From Actinomycetes bacterium (GTDB lineage: Bacteria; Actinomycetota; Actinomycetes; Actinomycetales; Microbacteriaceae), in contig JAEYVZ010000009.1 of the NCBI GenBank assembly GCA_023431405.1, positions 1-64,000 on the forward strand: 64,000 bases of DNA, read 5' to 3'. The notes beneath the pieces are model-generated. The model was not told the DNA's origin. It saw nothing but the letters and a program-made list of their open reading frames with translations, and did no database searches. The translations under genes were made by a program, and so were the position numbers. Positions 42,952-52,214 of this stretch are shown piece after piece. The stretch's first letter is position 1. Each line of letters begins with the position of its first letter.

Positions 42952-44189
42952 TGTCCCTCGTCGAGGAGTACACCTACCGGGCCGTGGATGCCACGGGCGG
43001 CGGAGTCGTGAAGGGCACGATCGAGGCCTCCAGCGAGCACGCTGTCGCCTCGAAGCTCCGCGCTCAGGGGCTGACGCCGCTCGAGGTCGCGCTCACGTCC
43101 AAGACGGGCCTGCACCGGGAGATCACGATCCCGGGTTTCGCCAAGCGGGTGAAGGTGGGGACCCTCGCCGTGTTCGCCAAGCAGATGGCGAGCCTCATCA
43201 ACGCGGGTCTGCCGCTCATGCGGACCCTCGCGATCCTCACCGAACAGGCCGAGGACAAGAAGCTGCGCGACGCGCTCGTGAAGGTGCATGCGTCCGTCGA
43301 ATCGGGGAGCGCCTTCTCGGCCGCCCTCGCTCAGCATCCCGATGTGTTCCCGCCGCTCATGGTCAGCATGGTGCGGGTCGGTGAAGCCGGCGGTTTCCTG
43401 GGCCAATCACTCACGACCGTGGCCGAGACGTACAAGAACGAGGCGGAGCTGCAGGACAAGATCAAGTCGGCGACGACCTACCCGTTGATCGTACTGAGCA
43501 TCGCGATCATCGGTGTCATCGCGATGGTCACCTTCGTCGTCCCGGTCTTTGAGGGGATGTTCTCGGGGCTCGGTTCCGAGCTGCCCGTGCCGACGCAGAT
43601 CCTCGTGGTCATCTCCAAGAACATGTTCTGGGTGCTGCCGCAGCTGATCGCCGGCGGCATCGCCTTCTGGCTGTGGTGGGTGCGCAGTCGCGACTCCGTG
43701 GCGGTGCGCCGCGTGGTCGATCCGATCAAGCTCAAGGTTCCGGTGTTCGGACCGCTTGCGACGAAGATCGCCGTCGCACGATTCACACGGGGCCTCGCGA
43801 TGATGCTCAAGGCCGGTGTTCCGCTGGTGCAGGCGCTGTCGATCGTGGGGGCGGCATCCAACAACTACAAGGTCGAAGAGGCCGTGCGCGCGGTGCAGGA
43901 GTCGGTGAAGCAGGGCAAGTCGTTCTCGGCTCCCCTCGCGAAGGCGCAGATCTTCCCGCCGATGGTCGCGCAGATGGCCGCCGTCGGCGAGGAGTCGGGC
44001 ACGCTCCCCGACATGCTGGCGAGCATCGCCGACTTCTACGAAGGCGAAGTGAAGACGGCCGCCGAGCAGCTCACCGCCTCGATCGAGCCGATCCTCATCG
44101 TCGGTATCGGCATCATCATCGGCGGCATGGTCGTCTCCCTGTATCTGCCGATCTTCTCGATCTATGGCGAGATCGGAGACGCGGGCTGA
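42951..44189 (+). CDS. pilC: type IV pilus inner-membrane platform protein PilC
   Basis: 412 residues with two GspF/T2SSF domains, each FAKQMASLINAGLPL or FTRGLAMMLKAGVPL followed by GESGS-like turns, and three membrane helices. It couples the PilB and PilT motors to pilin insertion. The start is set by the TGATG overlap with pilT. The gene ends the rightward pilus operon and is followed by a clear terminator. Confidence 0.95.
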   Translation: MSLVEEYTYRAVDATGGGVVKGTIEASSEHAVASKLRAQGLTPLEVALTSKTGLHREITIPGFAKRVKVGTLAVFAKQMASLINAGLPLMRTLAILTEQAEDKKLRDALVKVHASVESGSAFSAALAQHPDVFPPLMVSMVRVGEAGGFLGQSLTTVAETYKNEAELQDKIKSATTYPLIVLSIAIIGVIAMVTFVVPVFEGMFSGLGSELPVPTQILVVISKNMFWVLPQLIAGGIAFWLWWVRSRDSVAVRRVVDPIKLKVPVFGPLATKIAVARFTRGLAMMLKAGVPLVQALSIVGAASNNYKVEEAVRAVQESVKQGKSFSAPLAKAQIFPPMVAQMAAVGEESGTLPDMLASIADFYEGEVKTAAEQLTASIEPILIVGIGIIIGGMVVSLYLPIFSIYGEIGDAG

Positions 44190-44215
44190 GCCCGGACGAC
44201 AGCCCACCAGAACGG

Positions 44216-44261
44216 CGGGGCGTGCGCACCAGGGGAGGGAGCGCGCGCCCCGCTTCCTCTT
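44216..44261 (+). terminator. intrinsic terminator after pilC
   Basis: CGGGGCGTGCGC (44216-44227) pairs with GCGCGCGCCCCG (44241-44252), 12 bp with one G-U pair, followed by CTTCCTCTT. It closes the pilus operon. Confidence 0.8.
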
Positions 44262-44319
44262 GCGCGCGTCGGCCTCCCGTGCCCCTTCCCGAATCAAGCA
44301 CATTGTGTAACAATCAACC

Positions 44320-45249
44320 GTGCGCGCAAGAGTGATGATCCTCATCGCCAGCGCGCTGTTCGGGAGCCTCGCCGCGGCGGTGCAGCTGTCGGGTGTCGAG
44401 GCCTCACCGGTCTCGGTGGGACTGGCCCGCATCCTCGTCGGGGGCGGGCTCCTCGGGCTCGCCGCCGTCTGGGCGGCCACGACAGCGCGTGCGTCATCGC
44501 CACACAACGCCGGCCCCCCTGCGGCACGTCGGCGCATGCCGACGTGGGTGGTCGTGGCCGTGGGTGCAGCGGGGGTGCTCGGCTACCAGCCTCTGTACTT
44601 CGTCGGCACCGGCGTGAACGGCGTCGCCGTCGGCACGGTCGTCTCGCTCGGTTCGGCACCTGTCCTCGCCGGCGTCGCGGAGGCCGTCGTCCGCCGACGC
44701 CCGCCGGGCACCCGCTGGGCGATCGCCACAGCACTGTGCATCGTCGGGGTCGCGATGACCTCGGGCGTCATGGAGTCGGCAGGAGGCTCCGCGGGAGGCG
44801 GGGGAGCCGGCATCCTCTGGTCGGTCGCCGCAGGCGCCTGCTACGCCACGTATGCCCTCGCGGCGAAAGAGCTCATGGAACGCGGATGGACCTCGAGCCG
44901 GGCGATGGGCGCCCTTTTCGGGACGGCCGCGGCCGCGAGCGTGCCCCTCCTGCTGGTCGTCGGCGCCGGCGAGATCCTCAGCCTCCGCGGACTCCTGCTC
45001 CTCGTGTGGCTCGGGGTCTTCGGCACCGCCATCGGCTACCTGCTCTTCGGGGCCGGGCTCGCCGCGCTTCCGGCGGCGACCGTCACCACGCTCACCCTCG
45101 CCGAACCGCTCTGCGCGACACTCCTCGGCATCGGTCTGCTCCATGAGACACTCGGACCCGCCGCCGGTGTCGGGCTCGCGGTCCTTGCCGCAGGCCTCAC
45201 CGTCATCACGATCCCGGGGAAGGAGCGCCATGTCACCGCGACGGCGTGA
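44320..45249 (+). CDS. EamA/DMT-family transporter
   Basis: 309 residues with ten membrane helices in two EamA repeats (about 5-135 and 155-300). DMT proteins export amino acids or metabolites; the substrate is unknown. A TAACAAT element 5-6 nt before the GTG suggests a leaderless mRNA in an AT-rich gap after the pilC terminator. It overlaps the GntR gene by 20 nt. Confidence 0.88.
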   Translation: MRARVMILIASALFGSLAAAVQLSGVEASPVSVGLARILVGGGLLGLAAVWAATTARASSPHNAGPPAARRRMPTWVVVAVGAAGVLGYQPLYFVGTGVNGVAVGTVVSLGSAPVLAGVAEAVVRRRPPGTRWAIATALCIVGVAMTSGVMESAGGSAGGGGAGILWSVAAGACYATYALAAKELMERGWTSSRAMGALFGTAAAASVPLLLVVGAGEILSLRGLLLLVWLGVFGTAIGYLLFGAGLAALPAATVTTLTLAEPLCATLLGIGLLHETLGPAAGVGLAVLAAGLTVITIPGKERHVTATA

Positions 45250-45895
45250 CGGATCGCCCCGGCCCACCGCGTCTGCGGCGCTCACCGCCGACCTCCGCGA
45301 CCGCATCCTCCGTGGCGCGCTCACCCCCGGGGAGCCTCTCCGTGAAGAGGCGCTGGCCGCGTCGTCCGGTCATTCGCGCCACACGGTGCGCACGGCACTT
45401 GCCGCCCTCGTCGCCGAGAGGCTCGCCGTGCAGGTCCCGTACGGCGGTATTCGCGTGCGCAGCCTCACCTCGGAAGACCTGACCGCGCTGCAGCAGCTTC
45501 GCTGCGCACTCGAATCGGAGGCGGTCCGGCTCCTGCGGGCGCGCCACGGCGCGCGGTGGCCGGCGGAGGTCACCGAGCCGATCGCTCACGCTGTCGACGA
45601 GCTCGAGTCCGCGGCGGCCGACGGCCCGGATGACTGGCCGTCGCTCGCGCGATCGCATGCGGTCGTTCACCGGCGGCTGGTCGAGGCGTGCCGGAGCCCG
45701 CGCATCGTGGAGGCCTACGCACTCTTGGATTCGGAGATGCTGCTGCACCTCGTCAACATGCGCCCCAGCTATTCGGCGGACGACCTCGTGGCCGAACATC
45801 GGGCGTACCTCGACGCGGTGCGCGAGACGGGCGAGGATGCCGTGCGCCGCCACATCGACGGAGGCACGCTCAACGCGGGTCTCGGGGAGCGCTGA
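45230..45895 (+). CDS. GntR-family regulator (FadR/FCD type)
   Basis: 221 residues. The winged HTH spans about 20-80 (PLREEALAASSGHSRHTVRTAL), followed by an all-helical FCD ligand domain with the His/Asp metal-ligand pattern (SHAVVHRRLVEA and HRAYLDAV). AAGGAG precedes the ATG. Overlap with the EamA gene implies it regulates that exporter. It converges with pilB. Confidence 0.88.
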   Translation: MSPRRRDGSPRPTASAALTADLRDRILRGALTPGEPLREEALAASSGHSRHTVRTALAALVAERLAVQVPYGGIRVRSLTSEDLTALQQLRCALESEAVRLLRARHGARWPAEVTEPIAHAVDELESAAADGPDDWPSLARSHAVVHRRLVEACRSPRIVEAYALLDSEMLLHLVNMRPSYSADDLVAEHRAYLDAVRETGEDAVRRHIDGGTLNAGLGER

Positions 45896-45910
45896 GCGAG
45901 GGGGACGCGA

Positions 45911-47578
45911 TCACACCGAGACGCGCATGACCTCTTCGATGGTCGTGATCCCCTCGGCGACCTTGCTGAAGCCGTCCTCCCGCAGCGAGATCATGCCCTC
46001 TTCCAGTGCCGTCGTGCGCAGCTCGGTTCCGGTCGCGCGCGACACGACGAGCTGCTCCAGACGCTCGGTGACCTCCATGACCTCATGCAGCGCCACGCGG
46101 CCGCGGTACCCCGTGCCCGAGCACTCCTGGCATCCGACCGCCCGATACAGCACGGGTGGGTCGAGGGGGTTGTGAGGGAACCTCACCGATGTCAGCACAT
46201 CGCGGCTCTCCGTGTACGCCTCGCGACACTTCATGCACAGGCGTCGCGCGAGGCGCTGCGCGACGACCGCCGAGAGCGCCGTGCCGACGAGATATGGCTC
46301 GCAGCCGATCTCGACCAGACGCGTGAGGGCGCTCGGCGCGTCGTTGGTGTGCAGAGTCGAGAGCACGAGGTGTCCCGTGAGAGCGGCCTCGATCGAGATG
46401 GTCGCCGTCTCCTCGTCGCGGATCTCGCCCACCAGCACGACGTCGGGATCGGAGCGGAGGATCGAGCGCAGCGCCGCCTGGAATGTCATCCCGGCGCGCT
46501 GGTTCACCTGCACCTGGTTGATGCCTGCCATGCGGTATTCGACCGGGTCTTCGACGGTGATGACGTTGATCCGCGGGTTGGCGACGGTGTTGAGGGCCGT
46601 GTAGAGCGTCGTCGACTTGCCCGAACCGGTCGGCCCGGTCACGAGCACCATCCCGTGGGGACGCGTGATCGACGAGCGGAACTTCTGCTCGTTGCGGATC
46701 GAGAAGCGAAGATCCGACATCGTCAGCGACTGCGCGGAGCTGTCGAGGATGCGCATGACGATCTTCTCGCCCCACACCGTGGGGAGGGTCGCCAGGCGCA
46801 GGTCGATCTGGCGCCCGTCATGGTGCACGGAGAGCCGGCCGTCCTGGGGCTTGCGGCGCTCGGCGATGTCGACGGCGGCCATGATCTTCAGCCGGGAGAT
46901 GACGCCGTCCTGGATGGCCCGGTCGGCGCGCTGCATCTCGTGGAGCACGCCGTCGATGCGATACCGCACGGTGAGATTGCGCTCACCGGGCTCGATGTGG
47001 ATGTCGCTCGCGCGGTCGTTGATCGCCTGAGAGATGAGGAGATTCACGAAGCGGACGACGGGGGCGTCGTCGACCTGCTCGTCGAGCGTCTCGGTGGCCG
47101 CTCGTCCGTCGGCGGCCGCAATCTCGCCGATCTGCTCCGAGAGGTCGATGAGCTCCTCGTCAGAGCGGAGGAAGCGGGAGAACGCCGTGTCGAGCGCGTC
47201 GGCGGCCACCACGACCGGGCGGACATTCAACTCGGTCGCTGTGGCGATGTCGTCGATCGCGATGAGGTCGGTCGGATCGACCATCCCGAGCACGAGGCTG
47301 CGGCGGCCGCGCTCGAGCGGGATCACCTGGTAGCGGCGGCAGAGAGCCGGTGGCACGGAGGCGATGGCGTCGGGGGTGAGCTCTGCCTCGGGGAGGTCGA
47401 CGAAGGGGAATCCGGTCTGGGTGGCGACGGCGCGTGCCAGCTCCGTATGCGAGACGAGGCCGCGCTCGATGAGACGGCGCCTGAGCTCAGCGCCCTCGCC
47501 GTACTCCGCGACGGCATCCCAGAGGATGTCTTGGTCGATGGCCCCATGCTGCACGAGGCTTTCCGCGAGTCCCTTCAC
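45911..47578 (-). CDS. pilB: type IV pilus extension ATPase PilB
   Basis: 555 residues. An N-terminal MshEN/GspE-N domain covers about 1-135. The ATPase has Walker A GPTGSGKST (315-323), EDPVEYR, Walker B VVLVGEIRDEET and TGHLVLSTLHTNDA. A tetracysteine zinc module (LCMKC and CQEC) is present. I take the GTG at 47578, preceded by AGAGGAAGG; an ATG nine codons upstream would translate the ribosome binding site. It powers pilus assembly for the operon at 35.3-44.2 kb but lies on the opposite strand with its own promoter. Confidence 0.93.
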   Translation of the reverse strand: MKGLAESLVQHGAIDQDILWDAVAEYGEGAELRRRLIERGLVSHTELARAVATQTGFPFVDLPEAELTPDAIASVPPALCRRYQVIPLERGRRSLVLGMVDPTDLIAIDDIATATELNVRPVVVAADALDTAFSRFLRSDEELIDLSEQIGEIAAADGRAATETLDEQVDDAPVVRFVNLLISQAINDRASDIHIEPGERNLTVRYRIDGVLHEMQRADRAIQDGVISRLKIMAAVDIAERRKPQDGRLSVHHDGRQIDLRLATLPTVWGEKIVMRILDSSAQSLTMSDLRFSIRNEQKFRSSITRPHGMVLVTGPTGSGKSTTLYTALNTVANPRINVITVEDPVEYRMAGINQVQVNQRAGMTFQAALRSILRSDPDVVLVGEIRDEETATISIEAALTGHLVLSTLHTNDAPSALTRLVEIGCEPYLVGTALSAVVAQRLARRLCMKCREAYTESRDVLTSVRFPHNPLDPPVLYRAVGCQECSGTGYRGRVALHEVMEVTERLEQLVVSRATGTELRTTALEEGMISLREDGFSKVAEGITTIEEVMRVSV

Positions 47579-47753
47579 GGCCCTTCCTCTCCCCGCACGT
47601 ATCATATGCGCTTCTGTTACTGATGGGGAAGAAGCAGTCTCATGATGCTGGTGGGATCTCCTGAGCGCTGAGACAGGCGGTCCGCTCGAGAGGGCGGGCT
47701 GTGGGGGACGGCGGAGCGTGTCAACCCCCGCTCCACGCCCACCCGGCGCGGCC

Positions 47754-47759
47754 TATCCT
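47754..47759 (+). promoter_or_regulatory. -10 hexamer TATCCT, leaderless start
   Basis: TATCCT lies 6 nt before the ATG of the YihY gene. The rest of the 187-bp divergent gap to pilB shows no other feature I can support. Confidence 0.5.
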
Positions 47760-47765
47760 GAGCCG

Positions 47766-48800
47766 ATGAACCTCGCGCGCATCATCGCCTGGGCGCTTGC
47801 CCGCACACCTGTCCGAGCGTTCCTGCGCTACTCGGAGCATCAGGGAGCCATGCTCGCCGACAGCGTCACCTACCGCGCCCTGTTCAGCATCTTCGCCGGC
47901 GTCCTCCTCGGCTTCTCGATCGCCGCCCTGTGGCTTGCCGGAGACCCTGCGGCATGGCAGGCGCTGATCGACGCGGTCGACCGGGCCATCCCCGGCCTCG
48001 TCGGAGAAGACGGCATCATCGACACCGAAGCGCTCCGGGCGCCGGTGGGACTGTCGATCGCGGGCATCGTGTCTCTCATCGGACTCGTGGGCGCAGCCAT
48101 CGGGGCGATCGGGTCGCTGCGCACCGCGATGCACGACATCGCCGACCGACCCACCGACGATCTGGCGTTCTACTGGGTCATCCTCCGCAACCTCGCGATC
48201 GCGATCGGTGCGGGGGCCGCCCTGGCGGCCTCAGCGGTCATCACCGTCATGGGAACCGCCGGCCTCGGGATCATCGCCGACGTGCTCGGCCTGCCCGAAG
48301 ACCACCCCGCCGTCGCGTTCGGCACGCGCGCTGTGGCGCTCCTTGTCACTCTGGCGCTCGACACGCTCGCGGTCGCGGCGCTGTTCCTCCTGCTGTCGGG
48401 GGAGCGGGCGCCTGCCAAGGCGCTGTGGGCGGGGGCGCTGCTCGGCGGCGTCGGGCTGACGGTGCTGCAGACTCTGTCGGGGCTCTTCGTCGGCGGCGCC
48501 GGAGCCAATCCGCTGCTCGCGTCGTTCGCGTCGCTCATCGCGCTGCTGCTGTGGGTGAACCTCTCGTCGCAGGTCATCCTCATCGCCTCCGCGTACATCG
48601 TCGAATCCGCGTATGAGAAGCGCGACCGTGTGCGCGCACGCTTCGGTGCCACGACCTTCACCGAGCGGCGCGTGCAGCGCGCCGAAGACATGGTGCGGAT
48701 CGCCTCGGGGCAGCTGGAGACAGCGCGAGAGGCGCTGGCGCAGGAGCGTGCCGACGGTGACGGGCGCCACGGCGGGCCTACGCGCTACACCTCCCCGTGA
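47766..48800 (+). CDS. YihY/BrkB-family membrane protein
   Basis: 344 residues with six membrane helices and a charged C-terminal cytoplasmic tail containing a coiled-coil-like stretch. YSEHQGAMLADSVTYRALFSIF is the N-terminal family signature. Formerly annotated as RNase BN; now regarded as a membrane protein of unknown role. A -10 hexamer 6 nt upstream selects the ATG at 47766 over an earlier in-frame start. Confidence 0.88.
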   Translation: MNLARIIAWALARTPVRAFLRYSEHQGAMLADSVTYRALFSIFAGVLLGFSIAALWLAGDPAAWQALIDAVDRAIPGLVGEDGIIDTEALRAPVGLSIAGIVSLIGLVGAAIGAIGSLRTAMHDIADRPTDDLAFYWVILRNLAIAIGAGAALAASAVITVMGTAGLGIIADVLGLPEDHPAVAFGTRAVALLVTLALDTLAVAALFLLLSGERAPAKALWAGALLGGVGLTVLQTLSGLFVGGAGANPLLASFASLIALLLWVNLSSQVILIASAYIVESAYEKRDRVRARFGATTFTERRVQRAEDMVRIASGQLETAREALAQERADGDGRHGGPTRYTSP

Positions 48801-48883
48801 TCCGCCGCGCGCGCTGGCGAACAACTGTGTAAACACTGGCGACCGGACGGCTGGGATCGGTCACAGTTCCCAGGTGCGGTGTG

Positions 48884-48889
48884 TACCGT
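48884..48889 (+). promoter_or_regulatory. -10 hexamer TACCGT, leaderless start
   Basis: TACCGT lies 7 nt before the GTG at 48897, the same arrangement as for the small membrane protein at 11082. Confidence 0.4.
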
Positions 48890-48896
48890 TTATCTC

Positions 48897-51434
48897 GTGC
48901 CACTCAACGAGAATGTCGCCGCAGAGTCACCGCGCCCCGGAGGGGCCTCGCGTCCCGCAGAGGTGACGCATCCGCTCGCCCTCGCACCCGTCACGGGCCC
49001 TGCCAGTTCGGTCGACGGGTTCGTCCGTCAGTTCCTTCGTAACCTGAACTACGAGCGAGGCGTCGCGCTGTCGGCGGCGACCCCGAACGACCGCTATGTC
49101 GCGTTCGCCATGACGGTGCGCGACTATCTCGTGGCCCGCTGGCTCGAAGACCAGCGGCGACAGCTGCATCAGCAGGCGAAGAGCGTGTGCTATCTCTCCG
49201 CCGAATACCTGCTCGGCCGGCAGCTCGACAACAACCTCCTCGCGTCGGGCCTGACAGATATCGCGACCGAGGCGATGGCCGCCTGCGGCATCGACATCGA
49301 CGAGCTTCGCGCGCTCGAGGTGGAGCCCGGGCTCGGCAACGGCGGCCTCGGACGCCTCGCGGCCTGCTTCATCGATTCGCTCGCCACGCTCGGCGTGCCG
49401 AACATCGGCTACGGCATCCGCTACGAGTACGGCATCTTCCGCCAGACCTTCGTCGACGGCCAGCAGGTCGAGCAGCCCGACGCCTGGCTCTCCATGGGCT
49501 CGCCGTGGGAGTTCCCGCACCCGGAGGCGGCTCAGACGATCTCCTTCGGCGGACGCACGGAGAAGTACGTCGACGAAGACGGGGTCACCCGCAGCCGGTG
49601 GGTGCCCGACTGGAACGTGCAGGCCGTCCCCTACAACTACATGGTCCCGGGCTTCCTCAACGGCCGGGTCAACACGCTGCGGCTGTGGAGCGCGAAGGCG
49701 ACCAACTCGTTCGATCTGCGTGTGTTCAACTCGGGCGACTACGAAGAGGCGGTGCGCGCCCAGACCTTCGCCGAGAACATCTCGAAGGTGCTGTACCCCG
49801 AAGACTCCACGCCGCAGGGCAAGGAGCTGCGTCTGCAGCAGCAGTACTTCTTCGTCGCGGCATCCATCGCCGATTTCCTGCAGCATCAGCTTCCCGACGA
49901 CTTCGACCTGGCCAAGCTGCCCGAGCGCGTGATCTTCCAGCTCAACGACACCCACCCTGTCATCGGCGTTCCCGAGATGATGCGCGTGCTCGTCGACGAG
50001 CGGAAGCTCGACTGGGATGCCGCGTGGGCGATCACCCAGCAGTGCTTCGCCTACACGTGCCACACCCTCCTGCCGGAAGCCCTCGAGGTGTGGCCCGTCG
50101 ACCTGCTCGGACGCCTTCTTCCCCGGCACCTCGAGATCATCTACCGCATCAACGACGACTTCCTCGCCGAGGTGCGGGAGCGCTTCGGCGACGATGAGAT
50201 GCGCATCCGCAACATGTCGATCATCGCCGAGTTCCCGGTGCGCTCCGTGCGGATGGCCTACCTCGCGACGATCGCCGGCGCGAAGGTCAACGGTGTCGCC
50301 GAACTCCACTCGCAGCTGCTGCGCGACAAGGTGCTCCCCGACTTCAACGAGTTCTATCCCGGCAAGTTCACGAACGTCACGAACGGCGTCACGCCCCGCC
50401 GCTTCCTGCGGCTGGCCAACCCGGAGCTCTCGGAGCTCATCACCGAAGCCCTCGGCACGGGATGGATCACCGATCTCGAGCGACTGCGCGAGCTGGAATC
50501 GTACGCGGAGGACCCGCAGTTCCGCGAACGCTTCCGTGAGGTGAAGGCGGCCAACAAGCGGCGGCTGTCGGAGGTGCTGCGAGCCCGCGACGGGTTCGAG
50601 GTGAGCGACGGGCACATGCTCGACGTCATGGTCAAGCGTCTCCATGAGTACAAGCGGCAGATGCTGAAGCTCCTGCACATCGTGACGACCTACGAGGGCA
50701 TCGTGTCGGGGCGGCTCACGGCATCCGAGGTCCAGCCCCGCACGTTCATCTTCGGCGCGAAGGCGGCTCCGGGCTACGCCATGGCGAAGCAGATCATCCA
50801 CCTCATCAACGCGGTGGGATCGGTCGTCAACGCCGATGCCCGCGTCGAGGGCCGTCTGCGGGTGCTGTTCCCGCCGAACTACAACGTCACTCTCGCGGAG
50901 CGCGTCATTCCCGCCGCCGACCTGTCTGAGCAGATCTCGCTCGCGGGGAAGGAGGCGTCGGGCACGGGCAACATGAAGTTCGCTCTCAACGGCGCCCTGA
51001 CGATCGGCACCGACGATGGTGCGAACGTCGAGATCCGAGAGCTCGTCGGCGACGACAACTTCTTCCTCTTCGGCATGAGCGAGCCGGAGGTGGAGGCGCT
51101 GTGGGCCAAGGGCTACAAGCCCGCGGAGTTCTATCAGCAGAACGACGAGCTGCGTCGTGCGATCGACCTGATCGCGTCGGGTGCCTTCTCGGGCGGCGAT
51201 GCGAGCACCTTCGAGCCGCTCGTCTCGAACCTCCTGTATGACGACCGCTTCATGGTGCTCGCCGACTTCGCCGACTACATCTCGGCCCAGGCGCGCGTGG
51301 ATGCCGCCTATCGCGACCAGGAGGCCTGGACCCGTTCTGCCATCCTCAACGTGGCACGCTGCGGCTTCTTCTCCTCCGATCGCTCGATGCGCGACTACAT
51401 CGACCGCATCTGGCACACGCCGCCCGTCATCTGA
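48897..51434 (+). CDS. glgP: glycogen/maltodextrin phosphorylase (GT35)
   Basis: 845 residues, the length of classical GT35 phosphorylases, which release glucose-1-phosphate from alpha-1,4-glucans. EPGLGNGGLGRLAACF is the glucan/active-site glycine loop, VKRLHEYKRQ a conserved helix, and EASGTGNMKFALNGALTIGT holds the PLP lysine. The start is uncertain: I use GTG 48897, with a -10 hexamer 7 nt upstream; another GTG lies six codons earlier. No other glycogen gene is adjacent. Confidence 0.92.
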   Translation: MPLNENVAAESPRPGGASRPAEVTHPLALAPVTGPASSVDGFVRQFLRNLNYERGVALSAATPNDRYVAFAMTVRDYLVARWLEDQRRQLHQQAKSVCYLSAEYLLGRQLDNNLLASGLTDIATEAMAACGIDIDELRALEVEPGLGNGGLGRLAACFIDSLATLGVPNIGYGIRYEYGIFRQTFVDGQQVEQPDAWLSMGSPWEFPHPEAAQTISFGGRTEKYVDEDGVTRSRWVPDWNVQAVPYNYMVPGFLNGRVNTLRLWSAKATNSFDLRVFNSGDYEEAVRAQTFAENISKVLYPEDSTPQGKELRLQQQYFFVAASIADFLQHQLPDDFDLAKLPERVIFQLNDTHPVIGVPEMMRVLVDERKLDWDAAWAITQQCFAYTCHTLLPEALEVWPVDLLGRLLPRHLEIIYRINDDFLAEVRERFGDDEMRIRNMSIIAEFPVRSVRMAYLATIAGAKVNGVAELHSQLLRDKVLPDFNEFYPGKFTNVTNGVTPRRFLRLANPELSELITEALGTGWITDLERLRELESYAEDPQFRERFREVKAANKRRLSEVLRARDGFEVSDGHMLDVMVKRLHEYKRQMLKLLHIVTTYEGIVSGRLTASEVQPRTFIFGAKAAPGYAMAKQIIHLINAVGSVVNADARVEGRLRVLFPPNYNVTLAERVIPAADLSEQISLAGKEASGTGNMKFALNGALTIGTDDGANVEIRELVGDDNFFLFGMSEPEVEALWAKGYKPAEFYQQNDELRRAIDLIASGAFSGGDASTFEPLVSNLLYDDRFMVLADFADYISAQARVDAAYRDQEAWTRSAILNVARCGFFSSDRSMRDYIDRIWHTPPVI

Positions 51435-51471
51435 GGGCGAGTGCGCGGCGCTCGCGGCCTGCGGTCCGTCT

Positions 51472-52203
51472 TCAGCGTGCGTAGCGTTCGACGAAGTTGC
51501 GGAGGATCAGTCCCGTGTGTGCGACGGGCGCACGCCTCACCGCGGCGAGGGTGAGGTCGATCTCGTCAGCAGCGAAGTAGCCGTGGTCGGCGTACGCGTG
51601 GATGCGGGTCGTGATGCCCGCGAGGTCGAGCTCCGGGTGGAACTGCGTGGCGTACACGTTCCTGCCGACGCGGAACATCTGCACGGGGCAGGCCTCGCCG
51701 CGCACGAGCAGGGTCGCCGTGTCGGGGAGGGTGGAGATCGCCTCCTTGTGGCCGACGAATCCGGTGAACCGGTGCGGCAGTCCTGCCAGCAGCGGATCGT
51801 CGGCCCCGTCGTCGGTGAGCGAGAGGTCGACGACGCTGATCGGCTCCCCGTGGGTACGGTCGATCGTCGCGCCCTGGTGGGCTCCGAGCGTTCCGATCCC
51901 GTAGCAGGCACCGAGGAACGGGTAGTCCTGCGCGACCACGTCATCGAGGAGCGCGGCGAACTCCGCCTCCACCCGGTGCTGGACGGCCGACTTCATCGCC
52001 GCAGGATCAGACGCGTTGAACGGCCCGCCGCCGACGAAGATCCCCGACCAGTCCTCGAGGCGCACCGGTCCGAGAGAGGCCGCCTCCATGCGCACCCGGA
52101 CGAGTTCCGCTTCGCTCAGGCCGCTGTAGCGGAGGAAGAGGGCGTACTCCTCGTCGGCGGGCACGTCTTCGGCGCGTGTGGCCAGCAGCAGGAAGGGTTT
52201 CAT
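51472..52203 (-). CDS. class I glutamine amidotransferase (GMP synthase-like)
   Basis: 243 residues. LGACYGIG holds the nucleophilic cysteine and TQFHPEL the histidine of the triad; the Glu is two residues on. It resembles stand-alone GATase1 proteins annotated as GMP synthase-like, with no synthetase domain. Substrate unknown. It lies 11 bp downstream of the LysR gene on the same strand, so the two are probably co-transcribed. Confidence 0.85.
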   Translation of the reverse strand: MKPFLLLATRAEDVPADEEYALFLRYSGLSEAELVRVRMEAASLGPVRLEDWSGIFVGGGPFNASDPAAMKSAVQHRVEAEFAALLDDVVAQDYPFLGACYGIGTLGAHQGATIDRTHGEPISVVDLSLTDDGADDPLLAGLPHRFTGFVGHKEAISTLPDTATLLVRGEACPVQMFRVGRNVYATQFHPELDLAGITTRIHAYADHGYFAADEIDLTLAAVRRAPVAHTGLILRNFVERYAR

Positions 52204-52214
52204 CGGCTGTGAGT

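Noticed and set aside
48927..51416. An 829-codon open frame antisense to the glucan phosphorylase gene
   Set aside because: Composition is typical of the complement of a high-GC gene and it shows no domain or ribosome binding site.
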